Assembly (NCBI GenBank): GCA_035235625.1
Contig: CP141148.1
Span: forward strand, 34,597,057 to 34,661,056
Source: Saururus chinensis
Lineage: Eukaryota > Streptophyta > Magnoliopsida > Piperales > Saururaceae
Length of the DNA: 64,000 bases
Direction of reading: 5' to 3'
Part shown: in pieces, positions 1-12,900 of the stretch
How positions within the stretch are numbered: position 1 is the first letter of the stretch
Layout of the letters: the number at the start of each line of letters is the position of its first letter
Notes under the pieces: generated by a model
What the model saw: only the letters and a program-made list of their open reading frames with translations
Databases searched by the model: none
Told to the model about the DNA's origin: nothing
Translations under genes and position numbers: made by a program

Positions 1-1203
1 AAGTACACGCGTGGCTACATGCGTACGCGGCCCAAAGGGCGGGGGAGATGGCTGAAATGAGGCGACTCAAGGCCCACAAAAGCCAACAGGGCTAAGACCC
101 TTAGCTGTGGCCAATCAAAGCGGCGACATCGCCGATCGCCACCCACAACCAATACCCATGGTGCGGCGGCTGTGCATCTCGCACGGTATAGGGCAAATGA
201 CAAGCGGCCCATTCCGAGCGGTAATATAATTAGGCCAAGTGGGGCTGACCCTCACTGTCACCGAGCCGGGGCAGAGCCCATAATGGCCAAATAGCATACG
301 GCTCGCCGATGACCACGGCCCAAGACGCACCCAAAGCGTCTAATCGGGCGGAGCAAGGCAATAGGGGCGAGGTGGGGTCGGAAACGGCAACCCCCTACCG
401 ACACTGGGTCGAGGTAGGCTGGACGGAGCCCATCCGGTGGCCGGACGACGACCGGAAACACACCGGCGTCCAAAACATCCCACGGACAGTGAGATGCAAA
501 TAGTAACAAAAACCCGACCAAAAGATCGGTAGCTCACCACGGAGCGAAGAAAGCATGGCGGCGGCTCCAGCCAGTGTCTATGGGTTCCTAGCGGCCAACT
601 AAACATAAGTCTAGTTGAGAGCGGCCGCAAACGATGTCAAAATCGTACACCCACAGTGCAAAAACGGGATTGAAGGAGAGAAAAACCCGAAAAAAGGTTC
701 GGTACCTCGTGGATGAGCGAAGAGGCCGTGGCGGCGGTCATGGTGGGTACTTACGGACTCGTGGCGGTGAGGCAAAGCGGATCCTGACAAGAATTGAAGG
801 AATCCGACGATGGAGGAGGGAGAACGGAGCGACCGGATATGCCCTCGGGTTTTCTCTTCTCCTCTTTGGACGTCATTTTTTCCTTCTATAAGTTTCTGGA
901 ACGAAACTTACCGAAGATGGCTTTATAAGCCGTGATTTTACTATTCACTTTTTTTTATTTTTACATCTATGTCCCTAATGCGCATTAACTCACTGGTTAC
1001 GCGCTATAGCTCCAAGCTTCGCGCCGTAAGCGCACAGCGAGGCCCGTGGCCCGCGACTAAGCCCCACACCCGATTCTACGGGTATAAATACGGGGAAAAG
1101 ACACAAATACCCATATGCTGAAACGTCACATTTTCCTGCCAAAAATGACCAGAAAAATGACAAAAAAATTCTAAAAAATCGTAAAAAAATCAAAAACCTT
1201 ACA
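1..1203 (-). repeat. Truncated long terminal repeat (family X, copy A)
   Basis: This stretch matches 39278-40762 almost throughout, from the AAGTACACGCGTGGCTACAT start to the CCTTACA end. That second copy lies inside a complete solo LTR (35687-40762), so this is the last 1.2 kb of another copy cut off by the window edge. Read on the minus strand it begins TGTAAGGTTTTTGATTTTT, like the start of the LTR at 6763. A TATA-like TATAAATAC (about 1083) lies near this end. No coding capacity is supported. The open frames reflect high GC and differ between the two copies. Confidence 0.85.
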
Positions 1204-3541
1204 CTAAATGCCTGTGAAGTGGAACTTGTAAGAAAGTTCTGATATTATGTTGTAAAAGGATAATAAACTGGATTTCTATTGTCTTAAAAGTTTGACTTAT
1301 TCTTCTTTCTACTTTAGTCTACATCGTATAAAGTGAATGTGATTTACAATGACTAAAGCCCCAACCAGTCCAATCCTAGCTTGGTGTAAGTAATCATACC
1401 ATTATTTACAGCACGCAGGAAAATTTCAGTCTCTAACTCAAATTTGTATGGATCGCTTAAGACAGTCAGCCACCTATAAAGTTATGAAAAATGCTTCTAT
1501 GACGTTAAAAAAGATACGTCAATATCTTATTTTAGTTTTCGAAAATCATTAATGGGTAGGACCTATTTTGTATGGGTTTTACTTATTAATAATTTTTAAA
1601 AGATAAAGTAGAATATTGACGTACATTTTTTAACGTCAATCATAGCATTACTCAAAAGTTATACCGCCACCTCTAATTCCATAAAATTTGCTGATCCATT
1701 TCAGCATTGTGAGCACAACGACCCAAAAGTGTCTGAGGGGGCCACAAGCTGTAGGATGCTGAGTACGAATTCAAAGACAAGATCAACCTTGTTGTTCTCC
1801 CATCCCTTCAAGGAGGGCGATGACTTCAAGGGGTGTGGTTGAGAAGGATATTGAGAAAATTGCAAAGTTCCTACACCCAGCAGTGACCATCACTTTGAAA
1901 ATTCAGAAGGAACAAGGGATTCACTTGTAGGATTTTTATAAGGGATTGGTGTGAGGACCTCAAGGTTGCAGCTGAGAAATTTTCAGGTTCCTTTGATATG
2001 CCAAACTTGAAAATGTCGACTATGAAGTATAAAGACTAAGCATTTTTCAGTCTAGTTAAATCTCCGCGAGTTGCAGCGTTTCAATTATTTATTATGACAT
2101 TCTATGTTTATTTGTACCCCCTTTTGGTTTTAGCCCCCCTTCACAACTAGGTTGCCTTTTCAGTTATCCGTGCAAAATTGTATTTGTTAATGGGATGTTG
2201 CTACTAAATTGAGAATAAGGCCGATTACAATAAGTCTATTAATTGATATTTAGTATTCACAATTTCCATGATAAAAATAAAGTTAAATAGTTTCTAGGTC
2301 AGTTTGGTTTAAAATCCCTCTTACGCTGGTATTCATGTAAAGGTTTTGTCAAAATTTGCTTGCTTTTAGAATCACAATACAAAAGGGAAGAATGATTTAC
2401 CTACTCAAATTTCAACACAGTCGGATAAAAAGAACAGAAATGAGGACAGAATGAGAGTCAGTGACCACGTTCTCTTCTTTGACACCAAATGATCCATGTT
2501 CACCAGTGAAGGCCTTTTGAGTATGTTAGCCTTCCCATGCACCGAGCATGGTTCTCATTGAACCCTTGAATACGTTGCATGCCTTACTATTCTGTTTTTT
2601 TCAAACGTCCTCGCCCTACATATGAAGTTAAACCTATGTCAACAAGACTGAGTATTAGTGTGAATGCCTTGGGAAGTTCTAAAAGCCTGGTGCCCTTTTC
2701 AAGAATCCGATTGTGATGGTCTTGTGCATGAATGAATGTAGTTGTTTTATTAAAAAAGTTGACTTTGTAATATAAATATTTTTTATTTTATGTATTAATA
2801 ACATATTTAAAGTTATTAAACTCTAATAAATTATAAATTAGTCACATTTAAAATTTGTAGATAAAATATTGTTAGAGGTTAATTATTTTGAAATCTGGTA
2901 ACTCAAATCTAGAGATTATATCAATATATGATTTAAGCATCTAAACATTTTGAAATCTGGCCGTTCAAATCATGGAATTTGGATTATATTTTGAAATCCC
3001 ATGTTCTAAATTTATCATTCCATAATCTAAATTGACTAATCGCTGGGCTTGGAGCCAAAGGCGCTGCCTTTCAGTACAGTTTCGCACTCTTAACTCCATT
3101 GACCATCTATTCACGAAGTGTCCATGTGTTCAAACTGCCAGATTCTTCTTATGATGACTGCCCAAATCCACCTCCTATTCAGAATCTGCAGGCTCTCCAT
3201 GATCTATGCTAAGGACTTGGCCGACGATGCTTGGGAAGAAGGCGGAGTCGGGAGTGGCAGTAGGAAACTCAGGTCGCACTCAAAGGGTACAGCTGCTCGC
3301 AGCACACGTGCATTGAGTGAGGGAGCCCTAGAGGGGTTCCCGCACTATCAACACGAGCTTGCTCCGAGCGGACTAGTATATCCTAGAGGATAAATGATAA
3401 CTTAGAAATAAAGCATAAAATTTGACTAAGTTAACCAATTAATCATCCTCTTAAATCAAATGTTAGCCTCCATTATCGAATTTTGTTAGAATAAATTCAA
3501 ACAAGTTCAAGCGTCCGGGCATTGCAAATCATTGGATCGAA
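1204..3541. other. Intergenic, with unrecognised gene-like scraps
   Basis: This is AT-rich DNA between the LTR end and the CACTA element. About 1780-2040 has a slightly richer base composition and short peptide-like stretches (for example EDLKVAAEKFSGSFDMPNLK on the plus strand) interrupted by stops and frame changes. It could be a decayed gene fragment, but I do not recognise it. No intact gene is visible. Confidence 0.4.
3060..3150 (+). pseudogene. Possible LINE reverse-transcriptase zinc-binding remnant
   Basis: One frame reads FRTLNSIDHLFTKCPCVQTA. This resembles the 'ES.DHLF..CP.A...W' signature of the zf-RVT domain at the end of plant LINE reverse transcriptases. Only about 30 residues are recognisable, with no adjoining RT domain or poly-A tail. 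Chance similarity is possible. Confidence 0.25.
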
Positions 3542-4894
3542 CGCTACAACAAAAATAAGCTTTTGCAATAAATTTATTTGCAAGATAACTAATTTTGTTG
3601 CTAATAGTGCGTTTTTGCAACAAATTTTTTAAAACGTTGCAATAACTCTATAATTTTAAAAATTGTAAGCTTTTTTGCAATATATGGTTCATTTTGTCCC
3701 TAAAAGTGGACCTTTTGCGATAAATTTTTTGTCACAAAGACACTTATGTTGCTTATAGTAATTTTTTGTAATGATTATAGATATTTGTCACAACAGAGCT
3801 TATTGTGCTCGTAGAGTTATAATTCTTTTTGAAACAAAATAAATGTGATGTTGTAAATAAGTATATCTTTTACCACAAAAAAATGTATTTGTCACAAAAA
3901 TAATTTACTTTTTGCAACAAATTGTTTTATGTTGCAATAAATTAAATATTTTTGCAACATAATATGATTATTGTCGCAATAGATTTTAATAAATATTTAT
4001 GTAAATATTTTTAAATAAAAATTTTGGAATTCATTTGCAACAACATAGATTAATCATGGCCAAAAATATATATATTTATATTTTATAATAATAATCAAAT
4101 TTATTGAAAGGGTATTCGCAACAAATAAATTATGGTGTAACAAAAAGTTCTTAATCAAAGATATTTAGTGACAAAATATTAAATTGTGGCAAATAGTTTT
4201 TAATAAAGTAATGTGATAATGAAAAAATAATAATTTTAAAAAATTATAATGAGCTTCAAAATATCATAAATAATATAATATTTACAACACATTGTTCAAA
4301 AAGTGTCAAAAAAGTGTTATTTGCAACAATTGGAAGTTGTGGTAAAAGAATTACTATTTGTAACATTTATAAGTTGTGGCAAAAAATATATACATTTATA
4401 TAATTTTTTTAAAAAAATAAAATTATTTGTTAGGTGTTACCCATTTTTCAAATATATCAAAGTTTTACCCAGTTCAACATGATTTTGTAGCCGGTTAAAG
4501 AGAAAAAGTCGGACCCGGTCACCAATCAAGTTAGTATAGGTAAAGGTCAATTTTTAAAAAACACTATCAAGGTTAGATTTTGATGAACACCATTTAGAAA
4601 ACTTGCTTTATTAAATGCGAACACGACCTGACCCTTTTACAATATAAAATTTTATTTATTAATTAATTTTTTAAATATTAATAAGTAATATTGTATTATA
4701 AATAAACACATAAATTATAAATAATATTATAAAATCAAAAAGAATAACATTGAAAATGTAATATTTATAAATTTAGCAAATTCAAAGTGAGTCAAAGTAA
4801 CATGTAATATTTAAATAGTATTTCTATTTTTAAGAAAACTTTTGAATTTTTTTATTTTGTTTAAATATTTTTTAAATAAAAAAATAAAAAATTA

Positions 4895-5010
4895 TTGGTG
4901 TATCGATACGTATCGGCCACATCAATATGATACGGCTGATATAGCCGATGAGTATTGAAAAATCATGTGGGGGGCATATTGCCTCTCGTATCGTATTGGT
5001 ATTAACCCGA
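4895..5010. repeat. GTATCGATACGTATCGG-type short repeat
   Basis: The stretch is rich in overlapping GATACG/CGTATC words, such as GTATCGATACGTATCGGCC and CGTATCGTATTGG. A related segment lies at 54680-54800 (GTATCGGGTATACGG, GATACGATCGATATG). It is probably a small dispersed repeat; its boundaries were not determined. Confidence 0.4.
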
Positions 5011-5275
5011 CAAGCATGAGCTTAGGCTCATAGAAATTTTTTTCAAATAATTATTTTAATTTCAAGGGATATATTTATATTATAATTTTTTAAATATTTT
5101 TTTATAATAACATATTCAAATGGCTAAAAATGTGGACCGACCATTCTTCCTTATTATATGGTTTTTGCATTGCTACTAGTAGGTGTCAACTAAACTATGT
5201 CTAAAAAAGATTCTTACCTAATATTTTGGAGTGAACCATGGAACTGATTATCCTGACTTAGTTTTACTGTTCCAG

Positions 5276-6100
5276 CTATGTCATTGTCGTGGAGCATGAC
5301 CTTAGTGTCCTTGACTACCTGTCAGATTTCATGTGCTATTTATATGGGAAGCCAGGTGCTTGTGGAGTTGTAACTCTTCCATTTTCTGTGCGAGAAGGAA
5401 TAAATATTTTTTTAGTTGGATTTGTCCCTACTGAAAATTTATGATTCCATGATGAGTCACTTACTTTCGGGGTAATGATTGATCTAATTTGTTAAAGTAT
5501 TGCCCAAGGCGTCTATTTTTTCTTCTTCCTGTATTAGTTTTGTCACATTGATTGAATTCTTGACTACTGAGATCTCAGGAGTGAGCAATTAAGTTGCAAA
5601 AACTGTGATGTTTGAATGAAGATACATTGATCTTTAGTGATAGCACCTGCCTGCAGCTAGAGACACCCACCCCTTGCATTGATGATGCAGGCCCCACATG
5701 GGCCTTGGCATGAGGCCCACACCCTCAATGTAACATTATGCGGGTGTCTTGAGCTGCAAGTGACCTTGACATTTCACATTAATCTTATACCTTGTTTGCT
5801 TGTTGTTAGTCAGATTTTATATTCTTCACATTCTTTAACTTTGAGGCTCTTTTTTCCTGCTCTAATTATGCTTGTTCGAGCATTAAATCCTTTGTTTTCA
5901 TGTTTTGCATTCAGGTTGTAGAGACTCCTCAAGAAAGTGCAGAGGGGGTTCAAACCTATGCTTGATATCGATATCCTACCATGAGTAAAACTCAGGGTAA
6001 CTTCAAGCTGAAAGTGATTGAGGGAGAATTTACTGATTCTCAAATTATTGTGATGCTGGGAGAGAATGGGACAGGGAAGACAACTTTTATCAGGATGCTG
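5276..6100 (+). pseudogene. ABCE (RLI1-type) ATPase gene fragment: two exons captured in the CACTA element
   Basis: ABCE/RLI proteins are cytosolic twin-ATPase ribosome-recycling factors. Exon 1 (5276-5471) encodes [17 protein letters not shown] and continues through [11 protein letters not shown] to DESLTF. This is the end of the first nucleotide-binding domain and the hinge. Exon 2 (5915-6100) encodes ETPQESAE, then [10 protein letters not shown] and [10 protein letters not shown], the Walker A of the second nucleotide-binding domain. Splice signals remain: AG before 5276, GT at 5472, AG before 5915, GT at 6101. The intron is retained, so capture was at the DNA level. Two in-frame TGA stops sit where the family has Arg (after FVPTENL and after QTYA), consistent with CGA to TGA change. 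Neither the rest of the gene nor a promoter is present. It is not functional, and the parent gene is outside this window. Confidence 0.9.
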
Positions 6101-6762
6101 GTAAAATTTCTGACAATGGTGATATTCTAATAGAATGATTTTAAGATACATGCATTGTTAGAATGTTAAGAGTTTGTGTTTAACTTGTTTGTCGGTTAGG
6201 GGTAATTTTATCTGTTAGTTCGGTTAGACAAATAAGAATAAACTGTGAATTTACTAACTGTTTACACAGGAAAAAAGAGAAAGTAAAATAAAAGTGTAAG
6301 TTGATGATATGCAATATAAGTTTTGAATCCTCTTCTTTTCTAATATTTATGGAAACTTTATTTTTAATTTTTTAAATGCATATAATGATAGGGGATTGCC
6401 TGTATTTTTATTGATTTTCTTAGAATACTAATATTATCTCATTTTGAATAGGTACTCATTTAAAAAATTTCTTTGAAACCTAAGTAATGGTAATGGTAAA
6501 TTTAAATTTTATATGTATATTATTCTTGGAAAATGATGTGATTTGTCTGCATGTAGGGATATTAAAATAGCTGACCAATTAGAAATGTTGAGAATTAACT
6601 AGTCTAGGGCCTTTAATTTGCAAGTCTTATAGGTGTCTAAGTCCTGGAATTGCTCAATTTTTCTACTGACATCTAAGGTCATGGAGACCAACATCCTTAC
6701 CCTCATGCTAGTGGCACCAAAAAAATATACAAGTACCTTATTAAAGAATTGACGGCCATATA

Positions 6763-9700
6763 TGTAAGGACTCTCATTTTTGAACCGGTTTTATTTTAAT
6801 GTTATTTATCAGTTAATGTGTGGTTTACGCGTTTTCTGATCTAAATTCTGTGGTTTTCTAAGATAAATGGGATTTCTAAAGGTTTTAAGTAAAACTAACT
6901 CTACATTTATGAGTTTTAAGTGATTTTTAGTCAATTCTGAATTTTTGATATTTTTCACTAATTTTCCAAAAATTAGGGTTTGGCGGGACCCCCTTGTGGG
7001 CCCCACTGATGAAATTATGATTTTTGGACCAAAATGCCCCAGACATCAATTTAAGCTCATACAAAAAATTTTAAAATTTTCTCATATTTAATTAGTGCTC
7101 AAATTTGTAAAATACTCATTTTTAGCCCAAAATTCTACTTACACCCCATTAGTTCATTTAGTGCACCCCAAACCCTACTATAAAAGGGAAAGGGCTGAGT
7201 CATTTTCATTTTGGGAATAGGTTGAGAGGAGGTGATTAAGGCCTAATTCCTTAATTAGGCCCGGATTAGAGGAGATTAAGGTATGTTATTCCTTAATTAA
7301 GCTTAAACCCTAGATTTTCTCCTAATCCTTTCTTAATCCAACATTTTCCCTTTGATTTGATTCGATTTCAAGCATCAAAGTCACTTATGTACTCCCTTAC
7401 TTCAAACCCTACTTATCAAAATTCGTTTTTTATGCTTAACAAACCTTAGATCTAAGATTTCTTCAAGGTTTTCAATGTTAAATCGATTTTTAATGGACTT
7501 TAACTTAGACACTATGTTTTTGGAAGGTTTCCAAGAATGGTGAAGGTCAAATCCGAATTTAAACAAGTGACAAGGTAATGGGTCTTCAAATCTCAATTTT
7601 TTTTGGGTAAAATCTCAATTTTTATGGTTTATTTGGAATGGATTTGCTTGATTTAGTGCTCTAATGGTGGGATTAGTAAATGTGAATTTCTTAATCCGAT
7701 TACTTAGGGATTTGTTTTAGAATGGTATAGATTAGTGTTCTCGAAGGTTTCATGAGTTTTTGATAATATTTGGTACCATGGATGAAGATTTGAAGGTGTT
7801 TTTATGGTGTTTCAGTTTTGAAATTCGAAATGAAGAAGAAGGTCAAAACTACTGTGTTGGCGCTAGAATGGCCTGCCAGGGCATTAGAATGGCAACACTA
7901 CTTGTTTGACTGATTTGCAGTATAGCCGATCGAATGGCCCGCAGGGCGTTCGAAAGGCTACACGTTAGTTTTTGCTATTTTTGAAACTTATGCACATTTC
8001 AATATTTTACTTCATTTGATGATTCTAATGGTTATGAGAGGTATTATATGATGATATTAGGCTATAGGAGGTGTAGAATTGATGATGAAAAATTTATGGA
8101 ATGTGTTTAAGTATAGTCTTGTGGCATGATATTATGTTGATAGTTATGTATATTGATATTGAAGTACCTTGAACTTGTGCATGTTGGCAATTCTTGTGAT
8201 TGAAATATGTTTCCAACAGGGATGTTATGAGAAAAATGGTGGGATGAGTTCTCCTATAATGAGTATGATTTATGGGTGATGGATGTGCTCATGTCGTAGC
8301 TTAATGTGTGGAAAAATCATGGTTGTGGATGAGAATGTTCAATTTCACATGGATAGATTTAAGCTTTGTGGTGGATTTTGCTTGTGATTTCAGTTAGAAT
8401 TCATTATTTTGAATGGGTTAAGCATGTATAGGTTGCCTTATGAGTTCATATCAAAGCATTGATTGTATGCCTAGATATGCATGAACACACACATATGGGG
8501 AATTTACTATGACATTGTAGTTAATTATGAGGTGATTATGATGCATGAGGGGACTGATTAGGACCACGTTCTATGTGTTGGAACTCACGTAGGTCTTGCT
8601 CACGGATGTATCATGTTAGCATGCATCATGGATCGTTATTCATGGACGAAGTTTTACCGATGTTTAACCGGAATTAACCGATTATATGCAATGCTTGAGA
8701 TTGTGTGCCGGATTAATCGCTCTGTGAATTAATCGAAACATGGTTGGTCTAAAAGGACATGTTTTCGATTTAAGTTCCTGTGTAGAACGTTATACTCCCC
8801 GGGTTGAGTCTAGAGAAATGGAATTATGTAGGGACGAGTTGTGTACTTATCTTGTGGATTTGAGATTATTATTATGAGTGTCATCTGGACCCTGAGAATC
8901 CAGTGTGGTATGCCGTGTGCACCCGCTACCATGTGTTCTAGGGTTCTCTATGTGGGAATTCGAGCTCTCCCCTCCGCAGGAAATGTCCCTAGGCGAACAC
9001 CCCTGCTCTAGATTTTCTGTATGAGAATGGGACATCCTTGGCCAGGATCGTCCAGGGCGAGCAGCTTTAGGGATTGACAACCCCGACTCTTTTCCATTTC
9101 CTATGTGGAAATTTGACCATGTTATCGCCTTCGTGGCCTTGACCGTGTTCTTGCCTGTGTGGCAATGCTTGTGTTTACTCCTTGATAGAGGCAATCACCA
9201 TTTGTATTGATGCATGTATATTATGAATGTTATACATGATTATGTATCATGTGGTTGACACGCTTGTCATGTAGGGTGGATGTGGTTTATGTGATATAAA
9301 TGCATGATTAGAAATAGTGTGTTTGAGACACTATTATGCAGGTTTATGTGATACGAATGCATGATCAGAAATGGTGTGTTTGAGACACTATTATGCAGGT
9401 TTATATGATATGAATACATGATCAGAAATGGTGTGTTTGAGACACTATTATGCAGGTTTATGTGATATTAATGCATGATCATGAATGGTGTGTTTGAGAC
9501 ACTATTATGCAAGTTTATGTGATATGAATGCATGATCAGAAATGGTGTATTTGAGACACTATTATGCAGGTTTATGTAATATGAATGCATGATAAGAAAT
9601 GGTGTGTTTGAGACACTATTATGTAGGTTTATGTGATATGAATGCATGATCAGAAATGGTGTGTTTGAGACACTATTATGCAGGTTTATGTGATATGAAT

Positions 9701-10290
9701 GTAATATCAGAAAGTGGTATAGCATGTAAATCTTAGATTTGATTTGCTTTATCGCCATGTCATTGTGTTTTCTGGTGATTATAGTTATATTGAAAACCAT
9801 TATTGAGTTTTTATACTCACCCCACTTTCTTGTTTTGTTTTGGGGCTATATGGCGTGATACGCAGACGGACAATGTCCTCTATATGAGGAAAGATCGGAG
9901 AGAGCTTGGGAGTAATCGTGGAGGCTCTTAGTTTTGCATGTCTCTTCGTTTATCTTATTTTGATGTTAGAACCTTATGGATGATCCTTGTCTTAGATTTG
10001 TGAGATACTATGTTTTTAGTTTCTTTGAGACTTGTTTTGGAGCCAAGTGTGTGGCTATGAATTATTAGTATGTGGGTTTGAGATTATGGTTTAATTAGAG
10101 TTTAACTCTTTTGGTTCTACCTATTTACTCTTAATCAAAGTAATGCGTAAACTCCGTAAATTAGATTGCCCGTAGTTGGGGCACAAGTCTTCCGCTATTT
10201 TTCCTCAATCGTTTCAATCTGTCGCCCCCGTACATTGGTTCGGCCCTTGGACTGGGTTCGGCTCAAGCTGGGCAGTGCCGGGGTATGACA
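6763..10290 (+). mobile_element. Solo LTR (family C), 3528 bp, inserted in the CACTA element
   Basis: It starts TGTAAGGACTCTCATTTTT and ends GTGCCGGGGTATGACA. It is flanked by a perfect 5-bp duplication ATATA (6758-6762 and 10291-10295). A TATA box CTATAAAAGGG near 7180 suggests plus-strand transcription. No primer-binding site, gag or pol follows, so only an LTR remains. It holds a 57-bp tandem array near its 3' end. Its termini resemble those of the LTRs at 32937 and 35687 read on the minus strand, which points to one retrotransposon lineage. Ty3/gypsy origin is likely but not shown. Confidence 0.85.
9320..9715 (+). repeat. 57-bp tandem repeat, seven copies, inside the LTR
   Basis: The unit contains GTTTGAGACACTATTATGC followed by AGGTTTATGTGATATGAATG. 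The word TTTGAGACACTATTA recurs exactly every 57 bp from 9322 to 9664. Because 57 is a multiple of three, the array leaves a long artificial open frame on the minus strand. Confidence 0.9.
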
Positions 10291-11040
10291 ATATATGTTT
10301 GGTTACCTGATTTGTGAATTTTTTATTTTTGCTATTTATTCTACACAGGATCTTGGGGTGAAAGTGGAATTCTTAGAAACAGTGAAAGATTTATGGATAT
10401 GCCTCTACCACTAAGGATCTTGTATCTAGAGATGTCGTTTTAAGATCAATGACCATGGAAATTTACGAAGGTTGTGGAGTAAATAAGCCAAACAATGAGC
10501 TATCTTGAGATCTATTTTTTACTAAGCAGAATATAAAACAAAGATAGAGTGATCCATGGCACACCTAGCTATCTTAGGATTTATTTTTGTCACTAAATTT
10601 GTATGTCCCAAATAGTCGTGTATACACTTTTGAGATAAAATTATTTGTTGCAATTACATGGTACATTTTATTAGAATCATATATTTCAACAAAAGTTGTT
10701 TATAACTAATATATTTTGCCCTTTTGGGATGATTAATTTTTGTTGCAAATACCATATGTATAATTTAAAAAGGTTTTTGCAACAAATTTATTTTGTCATA
10801 AATACAAATTTATATATTTCTTGTTGCAAAAATAAATTTATATTATTTTTTAATATTCATTTTTGCAACAAAATAATTTGATTCAGCAATGAATCGATTT
10901 GTTACAAATATATATCATTTGAGACGTACCAATATTGTGGCAAAAAAATTATTTAAATATTTCTTTATAAATTTAATTTCATTTGCAACAAAACCTTTTT
11001 TTTGCAAAAAAAATAATTATTAAAAAATAAAAAAATATTT

Positions 11041-11665
11041 TTATTTGCAACAAACAAATATTGTTGCAAAAAAATATCAAAATAAATTTTTTTCCCATGC
11101 ATACATTATAGTTTTTTGCCACATATTAGTAGTATTTGCAGCTTATTATCTAGTTTTTTGCAACAAAAATTATTGTTGCAAAATGGTTATATTTGCGACA
11201 AATGATGGTTTGCGGCAAAACTTTATTGTTGCAAAAATAAAATAATTATTAAAAAAATAAAAAAAAATTATTTGCGACAAACAAATATTGTTGAAAAAAA
11301 TATCAAAATTATTTTTTTCCCGTGCGTACATTATATTTTTTGCAACATATTAGTAGTATTTGCAACTTATTATCTAGTTTTTTGCAACAAAAATTATTGT
11401 TGCAAAATGGTTATATTTGCGACAAATGATGGTTTGCGGCAAAACTTTATTGTTGCAAAAATAAAATAATTATTAAAAAAAAAATTATTTGCAACAAACA
11501 AATATTGTTGAAAAAATTATCAAAATTATTTTTTTCCTGTGCGTACATTATATTTTTTGCAACATATTAGTAGTATTTGCAACTTATTATCTAGTTTTTT
11601 GCAATAACAAATATTGTTGCAAAAGGGTTATATTTGCGACAAATGATGTTTTGCGGCAAATTACT
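11041..11665. repeat. About 220-bp subterminal tandem repeat of the CACTA element, three copies
   Basis: Copies begin with CAAACAAATATTGTTG at 11051, 11278 and 11495 (spacing 227 and 217 bp). Each carries TTTGCAACAAAAATTATTG and GCGACAAATGATG motifs. Arrays like this near the ends of CACTA elements are thought to be transposase-binding regions; that role here is inferred. Confidence 0.8.
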
Positions 11666-11806
11666 TTTTGACACACGTTTTTTTTAAAATAAATTTTTTT
11701 ATTGCAAAAATACTATTACAACAAAAAAGTACCTTTTTGCAATAAATTTATGTGTTGCAAAAAACTATTTTTGTTGTAGTAGAAATATGATGACTCACAT
11801 TAATAT

Positions 11807-12900
11807 TGTTGGACCAGGGCATGGGCTCGTGCCCATTATGGTCCAACTTGTTTGCAGTTTGGGTGATCTGATATGGGTCATAGGGTCCAAGGTTAGTAGG
11901 GGTGGTCGCACCAACCCTACATGAGCCATCATGACACAAATTTACATGGGACCCGCATTTGTTGCATTCTTTACAAATGCACACTATATATGTGACTAGG
12001 GTATGCATTAACACATTGTAGGGCCCAACTTACGAATTAGTATTGATGGTCAAACCCGTGGTTAGCAAGGGGGTCAACCATATCGCGGGCTTGGCCATGT
12101 GCAAGGAGTCCAGCCCCCGCAGGCTCCGAGAAGTAGAGCTTGCTCTCATCATATCAAACCCTTTAAGAAGAACACAGAGAAAAACTCAGCAATAGGTCCA
12201 TCTAATGAAGCCCAATTAAGAGGACATTGGGAGGGGTATAAAAGGGAAACAAGAGGGAGAAGAAGTCATAATCTTGTTTGGTCGTCCCCCTCTTCTCTCC
12301 TCTCTCCCATTCCGCCCGCTTCTCCCTTGTGTGGTGCAGCCTCTTTGTCTCTTGAGGGACCTAAGTGTTGGCCGCCCCTTTCCTCCCTCTATTCTCTCCT
12401 TGGTGCATGGTGCTAGAGGGGAAAACTCTCCCTCACTGATTCGTGGCTTCAAGGACAAGACTTGGACGCCTCCTTCGTGAGATTTCTATCTAAGAAGAGG
12501 GTGCAAAAGGGATCTACACATAAACAAGGTAAAACTTTTCCCCTTTCTTAATCAATTGTGATTCAATTGAGATCAAATGTCAGCGTGAAGGCAAGAGCAC
12601 ATCAGGGGCTGATTAGCCCAACGTCAATCCGTGTCTATCCAATAATTTTATTTTGATTCAATATATGCCATGATCTACATGTTTTATTACTTATGTAATT
12701 GCATGTGTACGCTTGTTGTGTAGTAAATCATTATAAAGTTAGAATTTTTATGCTTTGAGCCTCCCCCTGGGCTTAAGCACCGCCGCGCCTCTGTTGCGCT
12801 GCCACTCTACAAGTACAAGGAACAAGCAGGTAATTCAAACCCACCTACCGGTTAGTACTACGCTATGTCAAATTGCAATTTAATTTCTCACATTTCTAGG
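11807..12900 (+). repeat. Probable LTR fragment or solo LTR with TATA box
   Basis: It begins TGTTGGACCAGGGCATGGG, a copia-like LTR start. It contains a TATA box GGGTATAAAAGGG near 12235, followed by a pyrimidine-rich leader. I could not find a matching right end or a target duplication, so the end coordinate is approximate. The small open frames on both strands around 12100-12480 are not convincing genes. Confidence 0.4.

Larger units (their letters stand above)
3542..11781. mobile_element. CACTA-type DNA transposon, non-autonomous, with captured gene exons
   Basis: The left end reads CGCTACAACAAAAA and the right end, on the reverse strand, reads TACTACAACAAAAA. Each is one base from the CACTA consensus CACTACAACAAAAA. 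The flanking trinucleotide is GAA on both sides (3539-3541 and 11782-11784), the 3-bp target duplication expected for CACTA elements. Both subterminal regions (3545-4400 and 10630-11780) are filled with TTTGCAACAAA-type short repeats in both orientations, another CACTA trait. No transposase was seen. Inside are two exons of an ABCE gene (5276-6100) and a later solo LTR (6763-10290). Without that LTR the element would be about 4.7 kb. Confidence 0.85.

Noticed and set aside
9320..9715. Regular repeats resembling a CRISPR array
   Set aside because: Copies are directly adjacent without unique spacers and lie in plant LTR DNA. The 94-bp and 65-bp arrays are rejected for the same reason.
9468..9800. 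A 110-codon minus-strand open frame with repeated peptides
   Set aside because: It is the translation of a 57-bp tandem repeat whose length is a multiple of three.
12099..12480. Overlapping plus and minus open frames near a TATA box
   Set aside because: They fall in an LTR-like leader, and no conserved protein features were seen in either strand.
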